Shown here piece after piece: positions 6,930 to 13,526 of a stretch of DNA of 23,231 nucleotides. The stretch covers positions 1 through 23,231 of the forward strand of contig DATJLQ010000201.1 of NCBI GenBank assembly GCA_035509415.1. The letters run 5' to 3'. Position 1 is the first letter of the stretch. Every line of letters begins with the position of its first letter. The position numbers and the translations under genes were made by a program. The stretch is from DATJLQ01 sp035509415 (GTDB taxonomy: Bacteria; Pseudomonadota; Alphaproteobacteria; JACZXZ01). Under the pieces are notes generated by a model. It saw nothing but the letters and a program-made list of their open reading frames with translations, was not told the origin of the DNA and did not search any database.

Positions 6930-7391
6930 TCAGGCCGCCTTCTGCTCGAGCTTCTGGGCCGGGGCCGCGTTGATCTTGATCTCGCGCGGCTTGCGCTCCT
7001 CGGGAACCTCGCGCACGAGGTCGACATGGAGCAGGCCGTTGGCGAGCTCGGCACCCTTGACCTTGATGTGGTCGGCGAGCGCGAAGCGGCGCTGGAAGGC
7101 GCGGCGCGCGATACCGCGATGGAGATACTCGGCCGCCTTCTCCGACTCGCTCTCCTGCGACTGGCCCGAAATGACGAGGCCGTTGTCCTGCGCGACGACG
7201 GTCAAATCCTCCGCGCCGAAGCCGGCCACCGCCATGGTGATGCGGTAGGAATCCTCGCCGGTCTTCTCGATGTTGTAGGGCGGGTAGGAGAGCTGGCCGT
7301 CGTCGATGCGGAGAGCCGCGTCGAGCACGCGCGAGAGATTGTCGAAGCCGACGGTGGAGCGGAAGAGGGGGGAAAGATCGAAGCTACGCAT
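6930..7391 (-). CDS. Small heat-shock protein, Hsp20 / alpha-crystallin family
   Basis: The 153-residue protein begins MRSFDLSPLFRSTVGFDNL, typical of the IbpA-like class. The alpha-crystallin domain spans about 35-130 (YNIEKTGEDSYRITMAVAGF near the start, ANGLLHVDLVRE near the end). The C-terminal tail has EIKINAAPAQ, containing the I-x-I motif that docks into neighbouring subunits. It acts as an ATP-independent holdase for unfolding proteins. The ATG at 7391 lies 10 bases after AGGAGG. Expression is probably controlled twice: by a RpoH-like promoter and by a ROSE RNA thermometer that hides this ribosome-binding site. Confidence 0.93.
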   Translation of the reverse strand: MRSFDLSPLFRSTVGFDNLSRVLDAALRIDDGQLSYPPYNIEKTGEDSYRITMAVAGFGAEDLTVVAQDNGLVISGQSQESESEKAAEYLHRGIARRAFQRRFALADHIKVKGAELANGLLHVDLVREVPEERKPREIKINAAPAQKLEQKAA

Positions 7392-7496
7392 GGCTACACA
7401 TCCTCCTGTGAGCAAGGTGTAGAACGAGGCCCAGCCGGATGGCCTGGGCCCGGGGTTGCACGATGGCGGGGACCCGGACTTGGCGTCCCGCGCCGA
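7392..7496 (-). promoter_or_regulatory. ROSE-type RNA thermometer in the hsp20 5' untranslated region
   Basis: In the minus-strand transcript the last hairpin has outer stem CUACAC/GUGUAG (7417-7422 with 7394-7399). Inside it CUUGCU (7411-7416) faces the Shine-Dalgarno AGGAGG (7402-7407), giving C-G, U-G, U-A, a G-G mismatch, C-G and U-A across a 3-base loop. The UUGCU anti-SD with an opposed G-G pair is the hallmark of ROSE elements. A second strong hairpin lies upstream (7428-7436 with 7441-7450) and a weaker GGGAC/GTCCC one further up. Low temperature should hide the ribosome-binding site and heat should melt it. Confidence 0.85.
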
Positions 7497-7502
7497 CCAG
7501 GG

Positions 7503-7531
7503 ATTTGGGAACCGCGCGCGTTTCTGTCAAG
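7503..7531 (-). promoter_or_regulatory. RpoH (sigma-32)-like promoter of hsp20
   Basis: On the minus strand, CTTGAC (7526-7531) is followed after 17 bases by CCAAAT (7503-7508). This resembles alphaproteobacterial RpoH promoters. It predicts transcription starting near 7496 and a leader of about 105 bases. Confidence 0.6.
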
Positions 7532-7563
7532 AGCCGTGCAAGCCGCGCGCCCGGGCGCCGCGC

Positions 7564-7594
7564 GCAAATAAAAAGGGCGCCCGAAGGCGCCCTC
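7564..7594 (-). terminator. rpmE terminator
   Basis: In the minus-strand transcript an 8-bp stem (AGGGCGCC/GGCGCCCT; 7586-7593 with 7574-7581) closed by a UUCG tetraloop is followed by UUUUUAUUUG. It is a textbook intrinsic terminator 24 bases after the rpmE stop. Confidence 0.9.
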
Positions 7595-7617
7595 ATGCCG
7601 ATCTCCCGGAGCCGCGC

Positions 7618-7839
7618 TTACTTGAGCCCGAGGCCCTTGAACTTCTTCGCGAACTTCGCGAGCTGGCCGCCCGAATCGACGAGCCGGTGCACGCCGGTCC
7701 AGGCCGGATGGGTCTTGGGGTCGATGTCGAGCTGCAGCGTCGCGCCCGGCTCGCCATAGGTCGAGCGGGTCTTGAACTGGCTGCCGTCGGTCATCACCAC
7801 ATTGATCTCGTGGTAGTCCGGGTGGATGCCCTTTTTCAT
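7618..7839 (-). CDS. rpmE: 50S ribosomal protein L31
   Basis: The 73-residue protein begins MKKGIHPDYHEINVVMTDGS and continues FKTRSTYGE, then DIDPKTHPAWTGVHRLVDSGG and KFAKKFKGLGLK. This is the L31 pattern. It has no cysteine at all, so it is the zinc-free (C-minus) form usual in alphaproteobacteria. It sits in the large subunit central protuberance and helps bridge to the small subunit. The gene is monocistronic, with its own promoter and a strong terminator. The ATG at 7839 matches the family start. Confidence 0.95.
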   Translation of the reverse strand: MKKGIHPDYHEINVVMTDGSQFKTRSTYGEPGATLQLDIDPKTHPAWTGVHRLVDSGGQLAKFAKKFKGLGLK

Positions 7840-7867
7840 CGTCGGTCTCCGGCGTCGGGGAGCGCGC

Positions 7868-7896
7868 GTTATAGCCAAGGCGCGCGCGCGGCGCAA
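7868..7896 (-). promoter_or_regulatory. rpmE promoter
   Basis: On the minus strand, TTGCGC (7891-7896) lies exactly 17 bases before TATAAC (7868-7873), a good housekeeping-sigma match. It predicts a leader of about 20-25 bases before the rpmE ATG. Confidence 0.65.
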
Positions 7897-7966
7897 GGGT
7901 TCGAAACCCTAGAACGATTAAGCATTGTTGCAAATCCTGTAAGTATTTTGAAATGTCATTAGCTAA

Positions 7967-7972
7967 TATACT
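7967..7972 (+). promoter_or_regulatory. Candidate -10 element for the receiver-domain gene
   Basis: TATACT lies in an unusually A+T-rich patch (about 7915-7975) about 100 bases before the gene. No clear -35 is seen at 17 bases upstream, so activator dependence or a different start remains possible. Confidence 0.35.
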
Positions 7973-8070
7973 GTGGGCTTTCAGACCGGTAGCGCGACTG
8001 CTATGCTCCGAACCCGGCCGGACCGTGGGGGAAAAGTTCGGCAGCCAGGGTATCCGGAGCGGCGCAGCCA

Positions 8071-8451
8071 ATGCGATTTCTCATTGTCGACGACGATGCG
8101 ACCAGTCGCTCGTTGATCGAGGCTCTCTTGAAGTCGGACGGGATCACGGTGGAGCAGGTCAACGACGCGGTGGCGGCGGTGACCGCCGTGCGCCACAAGC
8201 AATACGACCTCGTGCTCATGGACGTGAAGATGCCCGAATTCAGCGGCATCAAGGCGACCCAGTGGATCCGCGCCATTCCCGGGAGCCACGGCCAGGTGCC
8301 GATCATCGCCGTCACCGGCAACAGCGCCGAGGAATTCCGCGAGCGCTGCCTCGCCGCCGGCATGGACGGGTTCCTCTCGAAGCCGTTCCGGAAGCAGGAC
8401 TTGCTCCAGGCCGTGCAGGACGCGGCCGCGAAGCGCCGCGCGAGCGCCTGA
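8071..8451 (+). CDS. Single-domain response regulator (CheY-like receiver)
   Basis: The 126-residue protein is one receiver domain with no output domain. It has the acidic cluster DDD at 7-9, the phospho-acceptor Asp51 in LVLMDVKMP, the switch Thr82 in AVTGN, and Lys104 in LSKPF. Proteins of this type relay phosphate or bind a partner protein, as CheY and DivK do. No histidine kinase, chemotaxis or flagellar gene lies in this window, so its partner is unknown. DivK is a possible identity given the lineage, but the sequence and context do not settle it. The ATG at 8071 fits the family start; only a weak GGAG is found upstream. Confidence 0.9.
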   Translation: MRFLIVDDDATSRSLIEALLKSDGITVEQVNDAVAAVTAVRHKQYDLVLMDVKMPEFSGIKATQWIRAIPGSHGQVPIIAVTGNSAEEFRERCLAAGMDGFLSKPFRKQDLLQAVQDAAAKRRASA

Positions 8452-8478
8452 CGCGATCCAAGTCGCGCGCCTCGACCT

Positions 8479-9522
8479 TCAGTGCTGGGTGAGCTTGAGC
8501 TCGATGCGCCGGTTCTTGGCGTAGGCGGCCGGCGTGTCCGCGGGATCGATCGGCTGATACTCGCCGAATCCCGCGGCCGAGAGATGGTCGGCCGGGACGC
8601 CGTCCGCGACCAGCGCCTTCACGACCGCGATCGCGCGCGCGCTCGAGAGCTCCCAGTTGGACGGAAAGCGCACGGTCGAGATCGGGCGCTTGTCGGTGAA
8701 GCCGTCGACCTCGAGGATCCAGTTGATGTCCTTCGGGATCTTGGGCTCGATCTGCTTGAGCGTCGAGGCGAGGCTTCCGATCGTCTGGAGGCCGGCGGGC
8801 GAGAGCTCGGCCGAGCTGCTCGGGAACAGCACCTCGGACTGGAACACGAAGCGGTCGCCGACGATGCGAATGTCGGGCCGCGCGCCGAGGATCGCGCGCA
8901 GCTGGCCGAAGAACTGCGAGCGGTAGCGCGCGAGCTCCTCGACCTTGCCGGCGAGCGCCACGTTGAGGCGCTTCCCGAGATCGACGATCTGCACGTCCTT
9001 CTTCTTGTTCGCGGCCTCCGACGCGTCGAGCGCCTGCTGGATCGAGGCGAGCTGGTCGCGCAAGGCCGCGAGCTGCTCGTTCAGGAGCGCGACCTGCTTC
9101 TGCGCCTCCGAGGTGAGCTGCTCCTGGGCGGCGAGCGAGGATTTCCCCGCCGCGACCGATTGCTGGGCCGCCTCGAGCTGCTCGGTGAGCTTGTCGCGCT
9201 CGCCCGAGAGCTCGGAGAGGCGGCTCGCGAGCGTGTCTCGCTTCAGGTTCGAGCTTTGCAGCTCGGCCGAGAGCTGGGCGAGCGAGCTCTTGAGGTCGGT
9301 GTTCGCCTTGCGCTCGAGGCTCAGCATGTCGGCGAGCTCGCTGACCTGGCGGTTGAGGCGCTTCAAGGCCGCGTCGCGCCCGGTCAGCACCTCCGAGAGG
9401 GTGAACTGCGCCACCACGAACACGAGGAGGACGAAGATGAAGGCGAGCACCAGGCTCGTCAGCGCGTCGACGAAGCCGGGCCAGATATTGACGTCGCGCA
9501 GGGCGCGTCTGCCTCTCGGCAT
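8479..9522 (-). CDS. MotB/OmpA-family protein (peptidoglycan-binding partner of a proton-channel pair)
   Basis: The 347-residue protein has a short basic N-terminus and one membrane helix at about 19-41. WPGFVDALTSLVLAF places Asp19 like the proton-carrying Asp of MotB. A long periplasmic coiled coil follows (about 45-200). The C-terminal OmpA-like domain (about 215-345) shows ILEVDGFTDKRPI, NWELSSARA and AYAKNRRIELKL, the features that bind peptidoglycan. It is expected to form a stator-like complex with the MotA/TolQ-type protein encoded just upstream, converting proton flow into force on the wall. The 158-base gap to that gene contains a palindromic repeat. No flagellar genes are nearby, so a flagellar role is not supported. 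Confidence 0.85.
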   Translation of the reverse strand: MPRGRRALRDVNIWPGFVDALTSLVLAFIFVLLVFVVAQFTLSEVLTGRDAALKRLNRQVSELADMLSLERKANTDLKSSLAQLSAELQSSNLKRDTLASRLSELSGERDKLTEQLEAAQQSVAAGKSSLAAQEQLTSEAQKQVALLNEQLAALRDQLASIQQALDASEAANKKKDVQIVDLGKRLNVALAGKVEELARYRSQFFGQLRAILGARPDIRIVGDRFVFQSEVLFPSSSAELSPAGLQTIGSLASTLKQIEPKIPKDINWILEVDGFTDKRPISTVRFPSNWELSSARAIAVVKALVADGVPADHLSAAGFGEYQPIDPADTPAAYAKNRRIELKLTQH

Positions 9523-9573
9523 GGGTCAGGTCCGCCAAAACATGATCGTATGGAATCGAGCCGCACCCCCACC

Positions 9574-9655
9574 CAGCTTCGGGTAAGGCTCGGCTTCGCC
9601 TCGCCGACCCTTCGCAGCCCTCCCGCGTTGAGGGGGAGGGTAGGGCGGGGGGCGA
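9574..9655. repeat. GC-rich palindromic intergenic repeat between the two channel genes
   Basis: This non-coding stretch lies between two co-directional genes. It contains CCCTCCC (9618-9624) facing GGGAGGG (9634-9640), and a CTCGGCTTCGCCTCG segment upstream. Its style matches dispersed alphaproteobacterial repeats such as the one at 15800-15935. It could form an intra-operon RNA hairpin affecting the downstream gene. Confidence 0.55.
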
Positions 9656-9680
9656 TGCTTCGACATGCGCGGATAATGCC

Positions 9681-10823
9681 TTAGCCGTTGCGCGCGGATT
9701 CTTCGGCCAGATTGGCGATGGTGCGCGCAAGCAGGCGGATCTCCGCGCGCAGCTCCTCGACCGTGCGCGTGCGCCCGCTCGAGGTTTCCTCGACCAGGCG
9801 CGCGAGATAGACTTCCATGTTGCGGATGTGGTTGCGCGTCGCGTCGTCGATGCCGCCGCGCGCGGCCGGGTCGGCGAGGCGCTGCAGCACGGGCTTGAGC
9901 TCCATCTGCCCCTCGACCAATTTTACGAGCAGCGCCTGCTCCGCCTTCATCTGGTCGGTGAGCGCCGAGAGCCGCTCGGTGAGCGCGTAGAGATGGGGCT
10001 CGGACGCGGCGCGGCTTTCCTCGCCGCGTTGGATCGTGCGCTGGAGCCCGTCGAGGCTGTCGGCGGTCTTCTCCAAGAGCGCCTCGATATAGGCCGGCAC
10101 CGACGTCTCGCCCTCGGAAATGCCGCTGCCGCTCGAGAGCCGCGTGAGCCCCGAGAGCCATTCCTCGAGGTCGTTGTAGAAGCGGTTCTGCGCCTGGCCC
10201 GCCTGGAGGTCGAGGAAGCCGAGCACGAGCGAGCTCGCGAGGCCGAACAGCGAGGACGAGAACGAGGTGCCCATGCCGGCGAGCGGGCGCGCGAGGCCGG
10301 CCTTGAGGTTGTTGAAGATGGAGGCGACGTCGCCCGAGCCGATCGCGAGACCCTGGATCACGCCGCCCACCGAGCTCACCGTGTCGAGCAGGCCCCAGAA
10401 GGTGCCGAGGAGGCCGAGGAAGATCATGAGCCCGATGAGATAGCGCGAGATGTCGCGCGCCTCGTCGAGACGCGAGGAGATGCCGTCGAGCAGCGTGCGC
10501 ATCGCCGTGGTCGAAAGCGAGAGCGCCTTGTCCTTGCGCTCGCCGAGCATGGTCGCCATGGGGGCGAGCATGCGCGGCCGCTCGCGCGAGAGGGGCTCGC
10601 GCCCCTTCTTGTAGGCGTCGATCCAGCGGATCTCGGGCGAGAGCTGCAGCACCTGGCGGAAGATGTAGACGACGCCGATCACGCACGCGCCGAGGATCAT
10701 GCTGTTGAGCGGCACGTTGTGGAGGAACACGCGCTCGAGCTCGGTAAAGAGCAGCGCGCACACCGCCGCGACCGTGGCGAGGAACAGGAACATCCGAATG
10801 AGGTAGCGAGTCGTCGGCGTCAT
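9681..10823 (-). CDS. MotA/TolQ/ExbB-family proton-channel protein with a long helical tail
   Basis: The 380-residue protein has predicted membrane helices at about 7-28, 40-58, 126-148 and 185-205. The core motifs GLLGTFWGLLDTVSSVGG (about 137-154) and LARPLAGMGTSFSSSLFGLASSL (177-199) are those of the MotA/TolQ/ExbB channel family. Residues 240-380 form a charged, helical cytoplasmic tail much longer than in TolQ or ExbB. This suggests a force-transducing or partner-binding extension. It pairs with the MotB/OmpA-type protein downstream. The upstream neighbour (55 bases away) is a secreted OmpA-like protein, and all three look like one operon. Confidence 0.87.
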   Translation of the reverse strand: MTPTTRYLIRMFLFLATVAAVCALLFTELERVFLHNVPLNSMILGACVIGVVYIFRQVLQLSPEIRWIDAYKKGREPLSRERPRMLAPMATMLGERKDKALSLSTTAMRTLLDGISSRLDEARDISRYLIGLMIFLGLLGTFWGLLDTVSSVGGVIQGLAIGSGDVASIFNNLKAGLARPLAGMGTSFSSSLFGLASSLVLGFLDLQAGQAQNRFYNDLEEWLSGLTRLSSGSGISEGETSVPAYIEALLEKTADSLDGLQRTIQRGEESRAASEPHLYALTERLSALTDQMKAEQALLVKLVEGQMELKPVLQRLADPAARGGIDDATRNHIRNMEVYLARLVEETSSGRTRTVEELRAEIRLLARTIANLAEESARNG

Positions 10824-10878
10824 GCTGCTCTCTGCCGCTTCCCGATCGCGCCGCGCGCCCGCGCGGAGCCCGGCCGCG

Positions 10879-11853
10879 CTATTGCCCGGTGAGCACGAGG
10901 TCGACGCGGTCCGCCGGACCGCTGCCCTCGACCTTGTTGCCCAGCGCGCGCACGTCGATGCGGGCGCTGCTGATGCCCTGCTCGATGAGATAGGTGCGCA
11001 CCGAGAGGCCCCGGATCAAGGAGGTGCGGCGCGACTGGCTCACATCGTCGGCGCCGCCCGAGGCGTAGGCCAGAAGCTCGACGCGCTCGGCCGGGTTCTT
11101 CTTGAGCGCGTCGACGATGCGCGTGAGGGCGGTCTTGTCGTCGGCGCCGAGATCGGTGGCGCCGGCCGCGAAATTGACGCTCAGGGAGGGCTTGCCCAAC
11201 GGGCCGGCGGGGATCGGCGCTTCCGCGGGCGCCGAGGCGACCTGCTTGGGTGCCGGCGCCGGTGCCGGCGAGGGCGGCGGCGATGCTTGGGCCGCGGGCG
11301 GCGCTGTCGGCGCTGACTTGGTCGGCTCCGGCGCCTTGGCGGGCTCGGGCGGTGGGGACGCGGCGGCCATGGGAGCCGGCGGCGCCGAAGGCTGGGCGGT
11401 CGCGGCCGGCGCCGGGCTGGGCATGGCGGGCGCCTTGCCGAGATCGCTCGCGGGTGGCGGCGGCGGCGGTGGGGCGGACGCCTCGCTGATGCCCGGCGTG
11501 TTGCCCGCAAGCTCCTTCTCGGGCGCGGGCCTCTTCGCCTTGGGCGCCTTGGTTGCGACCTTCCGCGGCGGCGGCGTGTGGGCGGGCGGGTGGACGACGA
11601 TCGGGCCCGGATGCGGCACCTCGCCCGCGGCAAGGCCGCTCGGAAGACGCGGCGCCGGCCCGAGCTGGTCGAGCGCCTTCAAGTCGACGGTCACGTCGCC
11701 GCCGGTGCGCGTGCCGACGAAGACCGACTCCTGCGCCGCGGCGCCTCCGCACGACAACGCCAAGGCCAACGAGCCCACGAGGGCGGCGGCGACGATCGGC
11801 ATCCGGCAGGGATTCGAGGATTTGGCGGCGCGCTGGGTCGCGGCAGGTCCCAT
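10879..11853 (-). CDS. Secreted proline-rich OmpA-family protein
   Basis: Starting from the ATG at 11853 the protein has 324 residues. A signal peptide covers about 18-41 (MPIVAAALVGSLALALSCGGAAAQ, cleavage after AQ). A long Pro/Ala-rich linker (about 85-215), including a run of seven prolines, could span the periplasm. The C-terminal ~100 residues resemble an OmpA peptidoglycan-binding domain (LSVNFAAGATDLGADDK, RVELLAYASG, SQSRRTSLIRGLSVRTYL, RIDVRALG), though shortened. The open frame extends to 11991, but the region before 11853 is basic and unlike a secreted N-terminus; GAGGAACG precedes the chosen ATG. As first gene of the channel operon it may link that complex to the outer envelope; this is inference. 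Confidence 0.75.
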   Translation of the reverse strand: MGPAATQRAAKSSNPCRMPIVAAALVGSLALALSCGGAAAQESVFVGTRTGGDVTVDLKALDQLGPAPRLPSGLAAGEVPHPGPIVVHPPAHTPPPRKVATKAPKAKRPAPEKELAGNTPGISEASAPPPPPPPASDLGKAPAMPSPAPAATAQPSAPPAPMAAASPPPEPAKAPEPTKSAPTAPPAAQASPPPSPAPAPAPKQVASAPAEAPIPAGPLGKPSLSVNFAAGATDLGADDKTALTRIVDALKKNPAERVELLAYASGGADDVSQSRRTSLIRGLSVRTYLIEQGISSARIDVRALGNKVEGSGPADRVDLVLTGQ

Positions 11854-11910
11854 CGTTCCTCGCACAGTGGCGCCGTCGACGCGCGCGGGTGCCGCGGCCG
11901 ACGCTCGGGC

Positions 11911-11939
11911 GCACAATAACGCAGGCGTTGGGGTACCAC
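11911..11939 (-). promoter_or_regulatory. Candidate promoter of the envelope channel operon
   Basis: On the minus strand, TTGTGG (11934-11939) and TATTGT (11911-11916) are spaced by 17 bases, 58 bases before the chosen start of the OmpA-like gene. Its position supports the start at 11853 rather than 11991. Confidence 0.5.
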
Positions 11940-12003
11940 AACCGATTCGCCGCCGAAGCGTCCCGGATTCCGGGCGATTCGGCCGCGCCACCCGAGCGCG
12001 GCG

Positions 12004-12822
12004 CTAAAGCGCCTGGCGCTGCGGGGCGGCGCCGATCGCGTGCCGCAGGAGATCGCCCAAGGGCTTGTGGAGCTTATCGTTCGAGGCGAGCACGTTGCCG
12101 CTCTCGAGCGGGTTGCGCCCGCCCTCGATCTCGCTCACATAGCCGCCCGCCTCGCGTACCAGGAGGATTCCGGCCGCCATGTCCCAGGGCTTCAAGCCGA
12201 ATTCCCAGAATCCGTCGAGTCGCCCCGCCGCCACATAGGCGAAGTCGAGCGACGCGGTGCCCGCGCGCCGGATGCCCGCGACCTCGGGCATGACGCAAGC
12301 AAAGCTCTTGAGAAACTGCGCATGGTCGCCGTAGCCCGCAAACGGGATGCCGGTGCCGATGAGCGCCTCGACCAGGGTCGCGCGCGCCGAGACGCGGAGG
12401 CGCCGGTCGTTGAGATAGGCGCCCTGGCCCTTTTCGGCCCAATAGAACTCGTCGCGCGTAGGCTCGAGCACCACGCCGGCCACCAGCTCGCCCGCGGCCT
12501 CGAGGCCGATCGAGACGGCGAAATGGGGAATCCCGTGGAGAAAATTGGTGGTGCCGTCGAGCGGATCGACGATGAAGCGGTGCACGCCGTCGCCCGCGAC
12601 GTTGGAGCCTTCCTCCATCACGAGCCCGTAGGTCGGCCGCGCCTTCAAGAGCTCGTCGCGGATCGTGCGCTCGGCCTTGATGTCCGCGGTCGAGACGAAG
12701 TCCGCCGGGCCCTTCTTAGAGACCTGGAGCTGCTCGACCTCGCCGAAATCGCGCAACAGCGCGCGCGCCGCCTTGCGCGCGGCGCGTTCCATGACGTTGA
12801 CGTTGGCGGAGCGGAGGGCCAT
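12004..12822 (-). CDS. suhB: Inositol monophosphatase family protein (SuhB type)
   Basis: The 272-residue protein is a metal-dependent phosphatase. It shows MEEG (69-72), IVDPLDGTTNFLHGIPHFA with Asp86 and Asp89 (84-102), and the C-terminal KPWDMAAG with Asp214 (211-218), which together bind Mg ions. Homologs dephosphorylate inositol-1-phosphate or related sugar phosphates; SuhB also has a role with the transcription/ribosome machinery in some proteobacteria, which cannot be judged here. The ATG at 12822 is chosen because the family begins MALRSANVNVMERAARKAAR; the frame remains open much further upstream only as antisense noise through efp. It lies 17 bases downstream of efp and is probably co-transcribed. 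Confidence 0.9.
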   Translation of the reverse strand: MALRSANVNVMERAARKAARALLRDFGEVEQLQVSKKGPADFVSTADIKAERTIRDELLKARPTYGLVMEEGSNVAGDGVHRFIVDPLDGTTNFLHGIPHFAVSIGLEAAGELVAGVVLEPTRDEFYWAEKGQGAYLNDRRLRVSARATLVEALIGTGIPFAGYGDHAQFLKSFACVMPEVAGIRRAGTASLDFAYVAAGRLDGFWEFGLKPWDMAAGILLVREAGGYVSEIEGGRNPLESGNVLASNDKLHKPLGDLLRHAIGAAPQRQAL

Positions 12823-12839
12823 GGGGACCGGGGTGCGCC

Positions 12840-13406
12840 TCAGTCCTTGGCGCGCTCGACGTAGCTGATGTCGTCCGTGTTGACCACGACGCGGGTACCC
12901 GTTTCGACGAAGGGCGGCACCATGATCCGGAGCCCGTTCTCGAGCAGCGCCGGCTTGTAGGAGGAGGACGCGGTCTGGCCCTTCACCACCGGGTCGGCCT
13001 CGACGATGCGCATGGTCACCTTGTCGGGGAGGGCGACCGAGGCCGGAACGCCCTCGATCAGGTCGATCGACACCTTCATGCCGTCCTGGAGGAAGGCCGC
13101 GCGCTCGCCCAGCACGTCGCGCGGCACGGTGAACTGGTCGTAGGTCTGGTCGTCCATGAAGGTGAGCGTCTCGCCGTCGCCGAAGAGATAGGTGCACTCC
13201 TTCTCCTCGACCTGGAGCTTCTCGACCGTGTCGGCGGTGCGCCAGCGCTCCTGGGTCTTGAGGCCGCTTTTGAGGTCGCGCATCTCGACCTGGATGAAGG
13301 CGCCGCCCTTGCCGGGGCTGATGATCTGGATCTTGAGCACGGCGCATTGCTTGCCGTTGTACTCGATCACGTTGCCGGGGCGGATGGTGTTGGCTTGAAT
13401 CTTCAT
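12840..13406 (-). CDS. efp: Elongation factor P
   Basis: The 188-residue protein has the full three-domain EF-P length. The N-terminal KOW-like domain carries the modification loop SPGKGGAF with Lys33, equivalent to the beta-lysylated Lys34 in E. coli. The middle OB domain includes CTYLFGDGETLTFMDDQTYDQ, and the C-terminal OB domain has the signature KGQTASSSYKPALLENG. EF-P binds between the ribosomal P and E sites to rescue polyproline stalls. Both modification enzymes are encoded immediately upstream (aminomutase) and divergently beyond it (EpmA), which supports a beta-lysine modified factor. The proline-rich secreted protein at 10879-11853 is an obvious kind of client. Confidence 0.96.
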   Translation of the reverse strand: MKIQANTIRPGNVIEYNGKQCAVLKIQIISPGKGGAFIQVEMRDLKSGLKTQERWRTADTVEKLQVEEKECTYLFGDGETLTFMDDQTYDQFTVPRDVLGERAAFLQDGMKVSIDLIEGVPASVALPDKVTMRIVEADPVVKGQTASSSYKPALLENGLRIMVPPFVETGTRVVVNTDDISYVERAKD

Positions 13407-13459
13407 GGCGCGCGCGCTCGACGGTGGGCTGGGGTTTCGGGGGGTCGGAATCGGCGCGG

Positions 13460-13488
13460 ACCCTATCAGGCGCGGGCGCGCGAGGCAA
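13460..13488 (-). promoter_or_regulatory. Candidate efp promoter
   Basis: On the minus strand, TTGCCT (13483-13488) and TAGGGT (13460-13465) are 17 bases apart, about 54 bases before the efp ATG. The -10 match is modest. Confidence 0.4.
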
Positions 13489-13526
13489 CCCGCGCGGGAG
13501 CGCGCGAATTGGGTCGGTGCGTCGGC

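Noticed and set aside
7897..7909. tRNA T-arm-like sequence GGGTTCGAAACCC between rpmE and the receiver gene
   Set aside because: No acceptor, anticodon or D arm can be built around it. It is a short palindrome, and the area is explained by promoters.
8479..10823. Zorya-type anti-phage defence (ZorA/ZorB)
   Set aside because: The MotA-like protein with a long tail and MotB-like partner resemble ZorAB in form, but no zorC, zorD or zorE gene is next to them and a secreted OmpA-like gene is. A housekeeping envelope role is more likely.
11854..11991. N-terminal extension of the secreted OmpA-like protein to 11991
   Set aside because: The extra 46 residues are basic and precede the signal peptide, and a promoter-like element lies within this stretch. 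The ATG at 11853 fits better.
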